The position numbers and the translations under genes were made by a program. The notes under the pieces were generated by a model. The model did no database searches. It saw only the letters and a list, made by a program, of their open reading frames with translations, and was not told where the DNA came from. From Trichopria drosophilae (taxonomy: Eukaryota; Arthropoda; Insecta; Hymenoptera; Diapriidae), in assembly GCA_030407085.1 (NCBI GenBank), contig CM059587.1:36181001-36245000 (forward strand): 64,000 bases of DNA, read 5' to 3'. Shown here piece by piece: positions 14,601 to 25,836 of the stretch. Within the stretch, counting starts at the first letter, position 1, and the number at the start of each line of letters is the position of its first letter.

Positions 14601-17600
14601 GCCATCATTTTTTTATAATATAATCCTGGTAAAAATGGAAGCGTATATACTCTAAGCCTACAGTGAAGCGTAAAAGAAGCGCGGAATAAATATGTATAAA
14701 AAATTAATTTTCTCGTTTTATGTTTTTGATATGATTGTTGCTGTAAATACCGTGGAAAAACGCGTTTTTTCAGAATAAATTCATATTTATGTAAACTATA
14801 CGCACGTTTATTTAGTATAGATTTAGGGTGTTTGGGGCCGCTGATTACAAATGCAACATTAATTTTACCCTTTTTATTAAATATAGTAAAATCAAGTCGA
14901 TTAAAAATTGTCTGTTATAATTTTGCTATTTTTAATGTAGCAAAACTATTTCGAAAGCAGTGACCTCGAGTAACAAATCAGCCATTTTGAACTTCGAAAA
15001 AGTAACTCCGAATTCATAATCAGCGACCTCAGAAACTCCCGACTAACGATCGAGTTTCAAGCGAATCCGATGAAGTTTGAAAAATTCGCCATATTGAATC
15101 CGCCATATAGAATTTTTGAAAATTGACTTCACATTAATAATCACCGACCGCGAAAACGTTAGGATAATCATTTTTGTAAAAAAGCTGTTCATGTGAAAAG
15201 TGTATACCAAAGAGTTAACGGGACTTAAAACTGATTTATCTGCACGAAACGTACAGGAAGTGGTAGTTAATACTACTTTTGGAATCAATTGAATCGCTAA
15301 TCGTATGTTGTAATTTGTACGACACGTATACTTTCAGTGACAAACAACTAAGCGTTTAAACATTCGCGAATCTCTCATATTTATTCGTCTTTTATGGCAT
15401 TACCGTTGATTTTACGAAGAAAAAGCATACAATTTTTTGTGTATAAAGAATTTGATGAGCTCTATCTTTTTTGTTGGAAGCAATTTTTGTGTGATTTGTA
15501 TTTTTTATAGAAATGCAAAAGAACCTTACTTCAGCTTTTTTCGAGCTCCCCATCATATAGTATGGATCGTGTCCAAAATTTAGGTCATGCCAAACTAACA
15601 AAGAGGTTGCACTTTAAAATCGTCATTACTGTCCGCGAGAAATCGCGAGACAAACAAAAATTGCCGAGGGGATCAAATACAATACTTCGTCCAGACCTTA
15701 GGTAACATTTTTGTACCCATTCTAGAAATGCAATAACATCCAAGATTATCTAAGAATTATAAACAGATTCGGCAGGGTGAGGAAAGAAAAGTTTTTCTTC
15801 TATTTCTTGTATCTTTTGTATGCGATTTCTTGTTTATTACTTTTATTTCAGAGTATATTTATACATATAGATGTTTGAAAAGTATTGTAATTAGTTCTGC
15901 GGGTGGCCCACAAGAGGCCGAAACGTTGAAGAATAAAATATAAAATCAAAATATTTTGTATTATATTAATTAACGGACCGTTGCAACAAAGTAAAGGAGT
16001 ATTCAATTTTATTTAGGCTGCGGTCGAAGAAACAACACATCCTGTAAAATTTAATATTGTTGGAGCACATTTTAACTATTTACAAAATGTATACAACCTG
16101 CAATATTTTGCTTATTTAACATTTTTTGCAATCACAGAGAATTCAGAATTATCGTTGAATAAGGCGTGACTAATGAATGGAATAGCAATGAATTTCGTCA
16201 ATGGTAATTGGTGTAATGTATCCTAACGTAGCCTACGTGTAGAGTTATTTCGCAGGCTAACACTGATGCTGACCGTACTTTTGTGGTATTACGGCTGATA
16301 TTGCGAAGAAACGTACGCTCTCATCTTTAACATGGATATAACAAAGCCATACATCAATGACATACACACAATAACGCTAAATGTTAGGGTTGTGATTAGC
16401 AAACTTACTTTATGCGTGCAAAAAATGCCATCTACAAGAAATTCCTAAAACCTAAATTTTCTATTCCCGTATATGTAATGATAGCTAGAATGGTACATGT
16501 AATTAAATATTTCCTTCAAAGAATATGCGGTAATAGATGAGGACAATAAAGTTGGTCCAGCACTTAACAGGCGGATTAAAATATAAAGCGTATTAAGTAA
16601 ATTTCATCAGTACCAATTGAAATACTGCTAAATATAGAACACATATTTATTTAATCAAAAGTGCATTTTTTTAACAAATAATTAAGTTGACTTAAAATTC
16701 AGTTTTTGCCTGTGGATACGCAACAATTCTGCATTATGCAAGCAATGTTATTTGTACATTCCACATAGGTTCATCATACACGGAGAAAAATTTTGTTATA
16801 AATTTTACCATTTCATGGTATTTTTAAGACAGACTTGCAATATGAGAATAACTGCTATTTTTCTGATAAAAATTGCTGTAAGTTCTTGGAATGTTTACCA
16901 GAAAAAATGGCAATTTTTCTACAAGTATTTTGATACACTGATTTCAGATACGTAATCAGCGACCCAAGAAACCCCCGAGTAACAAGTTTGGCCACCATAT
17001 TAGATTCACCATTTTGCATTTTTCAAAATTAACTTCAAAATCGGAATCAGCGAGCCCAAAACCCCCCAGGTATCAAGTTTGCAACAATTTTGATCGATTT
17101 CCATAAATTCGTCCTCCATATTGGATCCTCCGTTTTGAAATTTGAAAAACTAAGTTCAAATTTGGAATCAATAACTCTAAAAACCTTCGGGTACCCAGTT
17201 TAAAGTGATTTCATGCTAGTCAGTAGATTGACTTATAGTCATTGTAGAAAATGTTGTTGATTATTTGTTGATTAAAGAATTTGGTTGATTAGTAGCCATT
17301 TTACAAAATTTGTTTATCATTACTTCTTTGTTCTAGCCCAAACATTTTCGACTCTAAATTTACACCCATCTGAGATATTCGGACATGGGTAATGATAAAA
17401 AAAATAACGAAAAGTGAAAAAAACCTAAAGAAAATCGTGATTTTTTTAAAATAAATGCTCGTAGTTTGTTTATTTTTTAATTGGCAGCAATTTGCGATAC
17501 ACCATTCGAAAGAGCGGGGTTTGGGCAATAGAAAACGTCCATTCCAACAATTTTTTCATGGCGTTTTAATACAAAAAATTACTCACAAACTTCATTTTAA

Positions 17601-20600
17601 ACTTATGTACATTTGGTCCTTAACGGGTTAATGTTTCCAGTAATCTATAACAATTTTTCATTTTGTTTACCGTTCAATTTTTGTAACATTTTTATTATGG
17701 GATAAAGTAGGGGAGGTCGGGGTATTATTGGACGCGGGGTATTGTTGGACAGCGCAATATTTTTCCCGTTTGTAACGCTTGGAGTCTCCATCAACTAGCA
17801 TCGACTCGTCTCATCATAATCTCATTTTCTATTAAGTACTTGACTTATTTTGACGCATTGTTACTTCACTATCATATAAAACAAAATGTTGATGCTTGTA
17901 AAGTGTTTTTTTCACTTAGTGTTTTGGTCATTTTTACAACATTTTGCGAAGAACCAAGTCACGTAAATATATTTATAATATTCTTGGAACTATAAGCTTT
18001 TGACGCATATAAGAGTTTTTGATGAAATTTGCATTGTGTTATTTGTACGCCGCCATTTTGTAAAAATGAGCGTTCAGGGTATTATTGGACACTTCTGTGA
18101 TTTGGACACTGATGCGAAGGAAAATACTGATTTCTGCATAATTTGCATGAAAAATATGCCCGAGAAAGAAAATCGCCGAAACATAACCCATTGTATCGCT
18201 TGTGATCGAGGTGTTCACTTGAGTTGTGTCGGAGCAAACCGGAACACTTTCACGTTCTTTACTTTATTTTATTCATTATAACATCTATATTCTTTCGTTT
18301 TTATTAACAAATAAACGTTTTTTAACAATAATTTTCATTTTTTTTATCGATTTACAAGACTGTCCAATAATACCCCGAGATTTTTTAAATTCTCAAAAAC
18401 CAGTTTTTTGCGCCAGCTGATACAGAGTGTACAATTTTACACAATTAGGTCAAATTGCTGGTACCAAATGAAAGTTTATTTATCGTACCGCAAAATCAAG
18501 CTTTGCAATTTTGAGATAAAGCAATTTTTGTTAGATTTTCTGGACAAAAGAAAAATGTGTCCAAGCATACCCCGACCTCCCCTATATTAATAACACAACC
18601 GCATGTAAGAAAAAGAATAGTAAAATATTAATTACTGTAGAAAATACACCCTTTTTGAAAAGTTGTATGTATATCCTATTTTTTAGGCTTAAATTGGGCA
18701 TAACAGTAAAAAAAAGTTTTTTCTTGAAATAAAAAAAAATACTGGTTTTATACGGTTATTTTCCCGTAAAGAAGAACATATTTTATGGAAAATATTTTTG
18801 GAGATTTCAACATTTGTAATGGAATCGATCATATTGTAATAAGAGGATCCTAGGCCGTAAAATAGAATTTTAGTAGAGAGAGGACTGTCGATATCAATAC
18901 GACGGTTCACCTTTTAAGGACACAATGTTGAATTACGATTTGCACAGTATACAGTACTTGATTTAATACATACGTGCAAATTAATCCATTATAATCATCT
19001 TCCAAGAGTCATGAAAAAAAGGAAATCTTTTTGTGTTAATTATCCATTAAACTTGGACGAATAGAAAACTGGAATTTCTGTGAAACGGGTTAATTTTCAC
19101 AATTATCATGCAATTTGCGATTTTGTTGTATGCTTATTGCCTGCACATGCCCAATATCCAGCAAACCTTGCAGCGCAACAGGCGAATTTTCCGATTTTGC
19201 TACATTTCTTTTCTAAAATAGCCGAGCGATCGTCGCGTGTATATTCATTGAATAAAAGTACCGGATGAAAAGATCCAAGGATTGAAAACTCGCTCCCGAA
19301 AATACAAGCGCTCAACAGTCAATCTCGTGCGTACGCGGACAGGTGGTCTTATTCGACGATGTCGGAGTATGCATGTAGCTATTTCACGGTAAGAAGATTT
19401 CACGCGATGAATCCGGCCGTATATGAGAATATTCGGTAATGTCCAGTTTACATCCTCTACCGTCATCTTTCATTTCTTTGTATGTGGGCTTTGCACAGAT
19501 ACTCGTATATTGTAATACGATTTGTGCGGATTTTCAACAGCGAGCGAGGAAACATTTTCCATCCTGAAATATGCGCTATTGTCAAAATATTAATTGAAAT
19601 ATCATTGACGTCAATAGTAATCGATACGTCACGTTGCTTTCAAACAATGAATGGCTTTATTTTGATGAACCATAAAACCAAATGAGTAATTTAATCATAA
19701 TTTCACACGAATGAACACATTATTCAGCATAGAACGGAATATTAAACTTATATTCTGATTTCCTGAACATTTTATATAGCATGATTTTGATTTATGGCGT
19801 AAACCAATGTCAGGATGCATGTAAATTATTTGTCGCGAGTTTTCATTCCTTTCTATCAATCCATTTTTTCAATTTACAATAATGGTGCCGTACTGATGTA
19901 AGCTTGGCCATTGCAATGAAGTTGCGTCATCAATGATGACCAGTAGGCTACAATAAATCTGAACCCAACGAAATCATTAGCACCAACAAAAATACTGTCA
20001 AAGCAGCAACTCTAACACTGTCGGCCAACCAAGCATTCCCTCAAAATGGGATTGTTCTACACCCATCCTGTAGATTTTGCAACAGTGGAAATGAAACTCG
20101 TGGACCTGCTGACATCCTGCGTAGATATTTGCTAGAAAAGAACAATGTGATACTCTGAAAAGACTCTGAAAGAGCTTGTATGAAAAGGCTGTAGCTATTG
20201 GAACTTTAGTCAATCTGCAACGAAAGAAAGTTAGCACATAAGCCACCTGAAATAAGAAAGGGATTTTCCATTTAAGGAAATGGCAATGCTTACCCGATTT
20301 TAGGAACTATTACGCCCAAAAATTAGGCGAGTTTTTCACCTAGCCTTGCTGGTGAGAGTTCAACGGTTAGTGCGCTCTGTTTTGGGGCATCATAGTTCCC
20401 AAAATAGGATAAGTTACCGTTTCTCCTTAAATGAAAAATCCTTCTTTTATTTCGTGTGGCTTATGACCCAACTTTCTTTCCGTATGGGTTCGCCGTAATA
20501 GGATCAAGTCGATCTGGAGTGTGCAGGCCCAACCATATAAGAATATAATGATAACCGGTAGAATTTTGCTAAAATTGAGGAGAATGAGGTCCCATACCGA

Positions 20601-23600
20601 CCAGTTGTGATCGTAGGGCCGCTTTGTGTTTTCCACAGATGGTGCTCACGTCTGAACTTATAATAATGTGACTGGAACGATGTCATAATATTAACAATTT
20701 GGACATGGGCTCCGACTATACTGCTAATTTGATTAAAAGGATAAAACATGCAATTAAGGGAGAGGGGGGCGTAGAAGATGGTGTTTTGGGGAATTTTAGA
20801 ATATAATACTTCTCCACTGTCTTTTAATGTTTATATCATTAACAAGTTTCAACAAAAAATATGATCATACTTAATGACTTGTATCTCACACAACCCAGAG
20901 AATAAAGAAAGTACTAAAAATAAATATAAATTCTAAAAATTAATAAAAATTTGTTTGAAAGTAGAATGTATAAAAATCCTGAAAACGATAATTTTTGTTC
21001 AATCTTAGTGTGGCAAAAAATTTATTTGAATTTTAAGAAAATAATATACAAATATAAATCATTGAAATTGTACTGATTAATTTGGAAAATGTGATTAACA
21101 ATGAAGGGCTTAACCCCACTTGTACCTTTTGAACAATTTTTTATTTATTGCCTTTTTTAAAGTATAACAATCTAAGAATATGTCCTTAAAATTTTAAGTT
21201 GATCCAAACCAAATTGACAGAGATGTAAGTGTTAAAAGAGTACTTTATGAGTCCTTACGTAAAAGAACTGAATTTAAAATTTTACATGCGTCTTTATCGA
21301 AATGATATATTTCTGAAATCGGTCATCAAAATTACTTAAAAATTTTAGCCGTTCTTTTTAAAACTTTTATTAGTTAGTACATAAAAATGTGACGTTTAAT
21401 ATTTTGATTTTTTTTATAAGGAAGGTCGTTTTGTAGCCAAAAACTTTTTTTTATTGAATATCGAATCATTATTTTTGACTAACTGCCATTTTGTGAAAAA
21501 CACATAGTTTTCACATTCCTACGATCAAAAACTAGTTCATAATGTTATTTAACTAAATCAGCATTGTTTTAGATGATCCAACTCGCCACAACGTTGGTCA
21601 CGCAAAACTACATTTTTTGTTTGACACATTTTTTGTCGGACTCGTACTTTTTAAATTAAATGCAAAAAAATCACGTTTTTTAGCAATTTTTTTGAGATAG
21701 CGGGTTCAATACGTCCGAGCGCCAAATTTTATGGCGATATTCGTTATCAGCAGCCCAAAATACATCGAAAGCATCTGGCACATTTCATTTTTGGGGTGCG
21801 GCAGTTCTACACTTTTACCCAGAAACCAATTACGAGCATTTTTGTCACTCATTTGCGGACTTTTCGTTAGGATGTCGAAAGAAATGTATCCAACCATTTT
21901 TGTAGAGAATTTTCCGCTCTACAACTTTTATTTGAAACATTTTTTCGTCCGATTCATACTTTTTCATGTAAATACAAAAAACTTCAAAAAACGCCCTTTT
22001 TGGCTGTTTTTTGAAGATAGCGAATGAAATACGTCCGACCGCCAAATTTTATTATCAGATTCGTAATCGGCGCCACAAAATACGTCAGAAACATGTCGTA
22101 CAATTAATTTTTGAGGTGAAGTAGCTCTTCTGCAACTTTACCATGGAATATTTTTAACTCGTTTTGTACAAAAGTGGCACAAAATTTGTTGAATTTGTTT
22201 TCAACCTCCGATATAGTTATGAAATATAGATTTCTTATAGTTTTTGGGTATACTCATGTCAAGTCAGTTTTCGATATCATTTTCCATTTTTCAAATATGG
22301 TCACTTAAACTAAAAAAAGCGAAAACTTTTTAAATAAACTGCAATTTTTATTGCGAAAGAATTCCGGGATAGTATTAGGCCTCAGTATCCCGTGGCATAA
22401 TGACTTTTACTAAAAGTTGCTCAATATTATGAATTCAATTACAAAATGGCGTTCACAAAATGGCTCTGTTGATATTGAATTTCTTGGGTATTTGCGTTTT
22501 GTTAAAATTATATTTCTTGTATCTTGTTATGTATTTTGATGAATATGTAGAATGTTTTTGAGGTAGCTGAATAAAAATCCGTTATTAAATATTGGTAATT
22601 AAATATGGCGGATCCGATAAGACTTCGAAAACTTGTATATACTAAATACCGGACAATTTTTTTTTAATTTCGAAAAGAGCATACATAAAAAGTAAAGGAA
22701 ACCAATATTTTATAACAATATCTGAAAGATATCCAGAAACTCACGGGGGATGAAAACCGGTGACAAATTTTGTCGCTTTTTGTTTCGGGGCCAAAGGGGT
22801 TAATGGAGCAACTTTAACTCATACAAGTTGAGAGATTTAATAATGTTTTGGGATTACTTTAATGATGGTTTCCATTGATTTGTCAATTTGTTTGGACATT
22901 ATCGTGTATGACATTTAAGTAAGAAATGTTACGATGTAAACAAAAAATCAGTACGATGATAGACAGAAGCATCATGTATATTTGGAAAACCATTCATAGT
23001 CTTTTACGCACTTTTCCGCAGATAAAAAATATTTATATCTGAAAAATATACGTTTTCCTTATACCTGCATACACAGTCGTTCAAGTTAAATTTACAACGA
23101 CGTAAAGTTTCTAATCTCAAATACGGATATTTCGTCACATATGAAAGCGTTTTTGTAAAACTGTGCACTCTGAAAAATGTTCGGTTGCTTTGACTGAAAA
23201 CCCTAGTTGTTTTTGCCGTAGTAACTCAAATATCACTTCGGAGATGATCAAAAAATCAGAATTAAAAATCTAAATCATTGAAAATAAATTTTTTATAAAC
23301 AGGTATCGTTTCTGCATGTCATTAACAATATTTTTGTGTTGTTTCTATCCTTATTATTATTTATTTTATTCTGTAAATTCGCTTAAACTGAAAAAGTAAG
23401 TTTCTTTTTCTATTTTCAAGGTTTTCGTATTGGAAATAGTGAAATATATAACAAAAAAATAAACTCGATAATTTATTTGACATGTAAAGGTTCAAATATT
23501 GACAAAAACATCTGTACAGATTTCTATATAAATCCAAGTATGACATTTTGCACAGTATGTATAAGCGCTTGTGCCTTTTTTCGTCTAGATGATTGTATTT

Positions 23601-25836
23601 GCATAATTGTACGCCATTATTCTAAAATGACTGCACTTGAAAGTGATCATTACGGACTACAATATGGACATATACATTCAACATTATTGACAAAGCTACA
23701 AAGAAAGTCTTTTTTTTTATACTTATTAATGGATTTTGTCAAAAATATTGATTGTGAATCAAGCTTGGCAATGTCCAAAATGCAGAAATTATACTCTTGG
23801 TGGCACTTAACAAGAGATTAAAATACTCGCAACTGATACGATCGGAAAAGATTTGTTCAATGCGATAATAGTATAGTTACTTCCGATAGTTTTGTATGAA
23901 TGAGTTCTCCCCTTCATTATTTCACCGTCTTCTTATAGTCTGCATCTTGAAACTGTATTATTTTAATTTATCATTTTTATTTAAAAATAAATGTTGTCCA
24001 AAATCGATGCAATGTTGCTACAACGTTTCCGTAACGTTGTAGCGCGGTATAAATATAGGCATTAGACCTATTATCCTCATGTTTCAACTCATTTTTATAA
24101 AAATATTCTACTCGACAAGAAAATTAAATTTCGACAACCCCTAAAATTTGTCCACCTTGCTGTCGGTTTATCCCAAAATGGACATGGGTTTTGGGATATT
24201 TTTCGCTGTTCCTTTCTGAATAAATTTCATATATTCTTTAAACATTAAAAACCCCACAATATCATGGAAAACATAACAATTGGATTGATTAAACTTCAAA
24301 ACAAACAGCTCGAATCCGTTTCCAATGGATTTTGGTAGTATATGAAATAACTGCAATATGAAGCAGTGAAAAGGTTCATAGGATATTTTAATAAAACTTC
24401 TTTATGATTGAAGACACTCATCTGCTATTTATATAGTTTTAGTGCGGTAATAAACATATATTTTCTAGTCTTTTTCTATAGATTCCCGGGTGTTATCCTA
24501 GATACTTAGTTTTTATTTATATAAATCTATTCTTTGGAATATATTCTTCGAACAAATGTTGGAAATGGTTGTTTCCTTATTTCAGGACACAAAAAGAAAA
24601 ACAAGTAGCAATGACGAAGTTAATGTTGATTATGAAGAAGACGAAAATGATGAACATAAAAAAGATTATTTTTAATCATGAAATATTTGTCGACTTTATA
24701 CACGATGTTAAACACCAAAAAATGCATCGAAATAACAAAGGTTTAGTATTGTTTCACTTCATTACTTTCAAAGTTTCATAGCAATTTATTAAAATGTGAA
24801 GTTCGCTTACAACAAAAAAACACAAAACACAGTAATGGAATAAAAAATTAACTCTTATAAACGTTCATCTCCTTATGATAGCGTGTAATGGCAGTATATA
24901 TTTATATTTTTGAGTGTCGGACACGTATAAAGTCAACTATGTCCGACGAAAGGCTAACATCCAAGCTTTATTTAATATATACATTTAGTCTTTCAACTTC
25001 ATATGATTATTGTAATCCATCATTAAAAAAAAACAGGTTTCGTATTCGTATTGCCACAAATTCGTAATGTACTAACATTTTTTTGATTAATGACAACCGC
25101 ATATTGACTTCGCCATTTTGAATTTTACCATTTCTACTACAATTAAGGATTCAACGTCAAGTAAATATTTATAAATCAGTGAATTATTTCAGTCATATTG
25201 ACACCGACATTTTGGAATCTACAAATTTGACCACGTTTTAGAATCTTGTGACCCAAGAATCTATCGAATACAAAATTTCAATATAACATTGCTGTTTTAA
25301 AAACTCTATCCAACTTTTGCATGCTGATATTTTGACTACAACTTAGGGCGACATCAAAAACATTTCAAGGTCCCAGTTCCAATCGAATTTCATGGCTGAT
25401 TTTGGCACTTTTTGACACTTTGCGATAGGGGAAAAATAGGAATAAAATCAAAACAAATAAATTGGTATCACTTACACGCTGGAAATCCAGGAAAGTGATG
25501 AGGCGCAGGTGTCTGCAGCGAAAAGTCTCGAAGAAGATTGGTCGAATGCGGCAAAAGTGAAGTATGCGCTGGTGCACCCCCTGCGTACAGATCATGTGGC
25601 AAAAACGGTAGTCTAAGCGACGGTAAGATTGGGTTCCTGTCGGGTCTTCCTTCCCGAGTCGCCTCCTGTTCAGATTCTTGAAATTTGACCTTTGGATCTT
25701 CCGATTCCGATTCATTGGACTTCGAACGCTTCTCCTCGGTGTCTTCCTCATCGGTAAGCTTCGGCTCTAAATGCCCGTATATCCGGGCAAAAAACTTCCT
25801 CGGTGACGATGGTCTCGTTTTGGTTTTCGCGGACAT
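2294..25836 (-). CDS. ro: rough homeobox gene, whole coding span (3 exons)
   Basis: Homeodomain transcription factor related to Drosophila Rough, which acts in the nucleus during photoreceptor patterning in the eye disc. I join three coding exons: 25836-25476, 7619-7376 and 2630-2294. They total 942 bases, giving 313 residues plus stop, near the roughly 350 of the fly protein. Splice phases agree at both joins. The N-terminus has a [15 protein letters not shown] block (residues 11-25) followed by an acidic, Lys/Glu-rich stretch. The homeodomain is residues 132-191 and keeps W48, F49, Q50, N51 and R53 in homeodomain numbering. The text [10 protein letters not shown] and [16 protein letters not shown] is diagnostic of Rough. 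After the homeodomain DQRIRLANSFM resembles the fly sequence around its ANGFM segment, which supports the third exon. The tail is Ser-rich with a CPLC...CVC cluster. Introns of 17.9 and 4.7 kb are full of repeats. Identity as rough is near certain; the last exon and the absence of further exons are inference. Confidence 0.88.
2740..2755 (-). promoter_or_regulatory. CTCF-like site in rough intron 2
   Basis: The minus strand reads CCGCTAGATGGCGAGG, a close match to the animal CTCF core (CCRSYAGRKGGCRS style). It lies 110 bases inside intron 2, just before the last rough exon. Known: CTCF acts as an insulator and loop anchor and its motif is conserved across insects. That it is bound here is inference. 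Confidence 0.45.
3198..3397 (+). CDS. Candidate exon of an unrecognised gene nested in rough intron 2
   Basis: An open stretch begins after TTATTTGCAG with [20 protein letters not shown] and runs to a possible donor TTTG|GTAATT at 3398. An alternative donor, CCCAG|GTGAGG, lies at 3344. The frame is also open upstream, so this may not be a true exon. With the 3398 donor the phase (two bases left) fits the next candidate exon at 3907. I recognise no domain. It lies antisense in rough intron 2. Confidence 0.3.
3907..4282 (+). CDS. Candidate terminal exon or small ORF, unrecognised
   Basis: From the ATG at 3908 an uninterrupted frame of 124 codons begins [11 protein letters not shown] and ends SSWVLNIC, then TAA. 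Composition looks like protein (balanced charged residues, few low-complexity runs), unlike most chance ORFs here. Upstream TTCATTCAG or TTCAGAG could be acceptors; from 3907 it joins in phase to the 3198 candidate. AATAAA lies about 285 bases past the stop. It could be a nested gene, a pseudogene or an ORF of an old transposon. I name no function. Confidence 0.35.
4467..4555. repeat. Terminal fragment of CACTGAGAGAAA repeat
   Basis: CACTGAGAGAAATG, then TTTACAATTAACGTAATAGC and TTCATAGTA, matches the ends of the structure at 48427-51170. It appears to be a solo end, running to TTTTGATCTTAAGG. Confidence 0.55.
5160..5470. other. GC-rich patch in rough intron 2
   Basis: This stretch is clearly richer in G and C than its surroundings (for example GGGGAGGGACGGGAGGCC and GGGGGAGGGGGG), with purine-rich runs and GCGAAA repeats. 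A minus-strand frame at 5524-5252 looks like a by-product of the composition. It could be a regulatory element or a foreign insertion. Confidence 0.3.
7376..7619 (-). CDS. ro: rough coding exon 2 (homeodomain)
   Basis: Acceptor TTTTTAG|AC precedes the exon (AG at 7621-7620). It encodes ARRSKLRKN, then the full 60-residue homeodomain (residues 132-191) and [11 protein letters not shown]. Helix 3 reads [14 protein letters not shown] with Gln50 and Asn51, the DNA-contacting positions. The donor is AG|GTTGGT, weak, at 7375-7374. Without splicing the frame runs only three more codons to TAG at 7365-7363; I prefer the spliced form because the next exon continues a segment resembling fly Rough. Confidence 0.87.
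10660..10870. other. GC-richer island in rough intron 1
   Basis: The sequence from about GCGACAATTTG to TTTGAGTGTATAAAAG is less AT-rich and not repetitive within the window. No frame is long enough to be coding. It is a candidate regulatory element, on composition alone. Confidence 0.25.
11069..11700. repeat. Repeat with CACTGT ends and TGTAAAATTACAT palindromes
   Basis: Starts CACTGTGAAAAGTAAATGC and ends with the inverse-like TTTGTTACAGTG. Inside, the words GTAAAATTACAT and ATGTAATTTTAC recur several times, including a palindromic pair around ATCGAT at 11453-11480. It looks like a decayed MITE; its boundaries are approximate. Confidence 0.45.
12106..12500. mobile_element. MITE family 1, copy A
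   Basis: 395-bp element with ends CCCAGACAGCAACGTGAGTC and GACTCACGTCTTGCTATCTG, which are inverted repeats with a few mismatches. The interior has repeated ACTCATAAGTGAGA words and a TGCGCATGCGCA palindrome near 12258. No coding content. Related copies lie at 12808-13212, 40993-41406 and 41876-42278. Confidence 0.75.
12646..12807. mobile_element. MITE family 1, half copy, inverted against copy B
   Basis: From GGCGTGAGTCTCAC to TGTGATACTTGT the sequence is the reverse complement of the right half of copy B (about 13039-13200), including a TGCGCATGCGCA site. It abuts copy B, making a large inverted arrangement. Confidence 0.65.
12808..13212. mobile_element. MITE family 1, copy B
   Basis: 405-bp copy with ends CCCAGATAGCAACGTGAGTT and GACTCACGCCTTGCTACCTG. 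It carries TGCGCATGCGCA near 12962. Its internal order matches copy C at 40993-41406 much better than copy A, so B and C form one subfamily. Confidence 0.75.
13740..14150. promoter_or_regulatory. GC-richer, GAGA-rich candidate regulatory island in rough intron 1
   Basis: The stretch has GAGATAGAGAGAGAAAGAGA and CTCTGTCTCTCTCCC runs, which resemble GAGA-factor sites, around a CTCF-like site at 13902-13917. It is unlike the AT-rich repeats on either side. A minus-strand frame (14019-13750) exists but has no recognisable protein character. Regulatory role is inference from composition and motifs. Confidence 0.4.
13902..13917 (-). promoter_or_regulatory. CTCF-like site in rough intron 1
   Basis: The minus strand reads CCACGAGGTGGCGAGG, an excellent match to the CTCF core. 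It has the same orientation as the site at 2740-2755. Binding is inferred, not shown. Confidence 0.5.
14950..15170 (-). repeat. GGCGGATCC-type interspersed repeat
   Basis: Contains the reverse complement of the repeated unit: AACTCCCGACTAACGATCGAG, AATCCGCCATATAGAAT and CGACCGCGAAAACG. The same unit recurs through the window (16.95, 22.0, 25.1, 31.6, 52.2, 57.6, 61.1 and 62.6 kb). Confidence 0.6.
16945..17210 (-). repeat. GGCGGATCC-type interspersed repeat, about 2-3 diverged units
   Basis: Units are marked by CGTAATCAGCGACCC, AATCAGCGAGCCC and CCATATTGGATCCTCC at roughly 100-bp steps. It is non-coding and decayed. Confidence 0.6.
17710..18582. mobile_element. pogo-like (Tc1/mariner) remnant with a PHD-type zinc finger
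   Basis: 873-bp element flanked by TA on both sides. The ends GGGGAGGTCGGGGTA and TACCCCGACCTCCCC are perfect 15-base inverted repeats. Secondary subterminal copies (GTATTATTGGAC at 18079; GTCCAATAATACCCC at 18361) are present. A plus-strand frame encodes [12 protein letters not shown]...[14 protein letters not shown], a C4HC-type PHD pattern. Known: some pogo-like transposases end in a PHD finger. The catalytic core is missing, so this is a deletion derivative. Confidence 0.7.
18060..18281 (+). pseudogene. PHD-finger fragment of a transposase
   Basis: The frame reads [17 protein letters not shown] and then [18 protein letters not shown] before it loses sense. Spacing is C-x2-C, a 15-residue loop, C-x2-C-x4-H-x2-C. 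It lies inside the inverted repeats of the pogo-like element and is most likely the C-terminal piece of its former transposase. Confidence 0.5.
20218..20485. repeat. Foldback repeat
   Basis: The left arm (20221-20321), with GAAAGAAAGTTAGCACATAA and GCCACCTGAAATAAGA, is the inverse of the right arm (20387-20482), with TTTCGTGTGGCTTATGACCC. The loop is about 65 bases. No target duplication was identified. Confidence 0.6.
21690..22130. repeat. Interspersed repeat, two diverged tandem units
   Basis: The phrases ATAGCGGGTTCAATACGTCC and ATAGCGAATGAAATACGTCC, each followed by GACCGCCAAATTTTAT-like text, repeat about 320 bases apart. Related text occurs at 11.78-11.98 kb. ORFs on both strands here are by-products of the repeat. 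Confidence 0.5.
24017..24043. repeat. Perfect 11-bp inverted repeat
   Basis: GCTACAACGTT and AACGTTGTAGC face each other across a 5-base loop (TCCGT). No function is evident; it may be a transposon end or a chance hairpin. Confidence 0.6.
24586..24675 (+). CDS. Short coding-like stretch after a splice acceptor
   Basis: Following TTATTTCAG the frame reads [20 protein letters not shown], then NDEHKKDYF and a TAA stop. The composition is acidic and protein-like, and the acceptor is good, but no partner exon was found. It lies in rough intron 1 on the opposite strand. It may be chance or a remnant. Confidence 0.2.
   Translation, partial: DTKRKTSSNDEVNVDYEEDENDEHKKDYF
25476..25836 (-). CDS. ro: rough coding exon 1 (N-terminus)
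   Basis: Encodes residues 1-120 plus the first base of codon 121. The start is the ATG at 25836-25834, giving [20 protein letters not shown]. Reading continues through an acidic region and a Pro/His/Leu-rich segment to GFPA, then a strong donor, T|GTAAGT, at 25475-25474. The exon ends in phase 1, matching the two leading bases of the homeobox exon. No earlier in-frame ATG was needed to explain the block conserved in Rough proteins. Confidence 0.85.

Larger units (their letters stand above)
7620..25475 (-). other. ro: rough intron 1 (17.9 kb)
   Basis: Runs from the GTAAGT donor at 25475 to the TTTTTAG acceptor at 7620. It holds the 12-13 kb MITE cluster, a pogo-like remnant, foldback repeats, GGCGGATCC-type repeats and two GC-richer islands (10.66-10.87 and 13.74-14.15 kb) that could be regulatory. 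The remainder is AT-rich DNA where I see nothing specific. Confidence 0.8.

Noticed and set aside
20000..20130. Cys-containing reading CRFCNSGNE resembling the tail of a non-LTR RT
   Set aside because: Too short and without neighbouring RT motifs.
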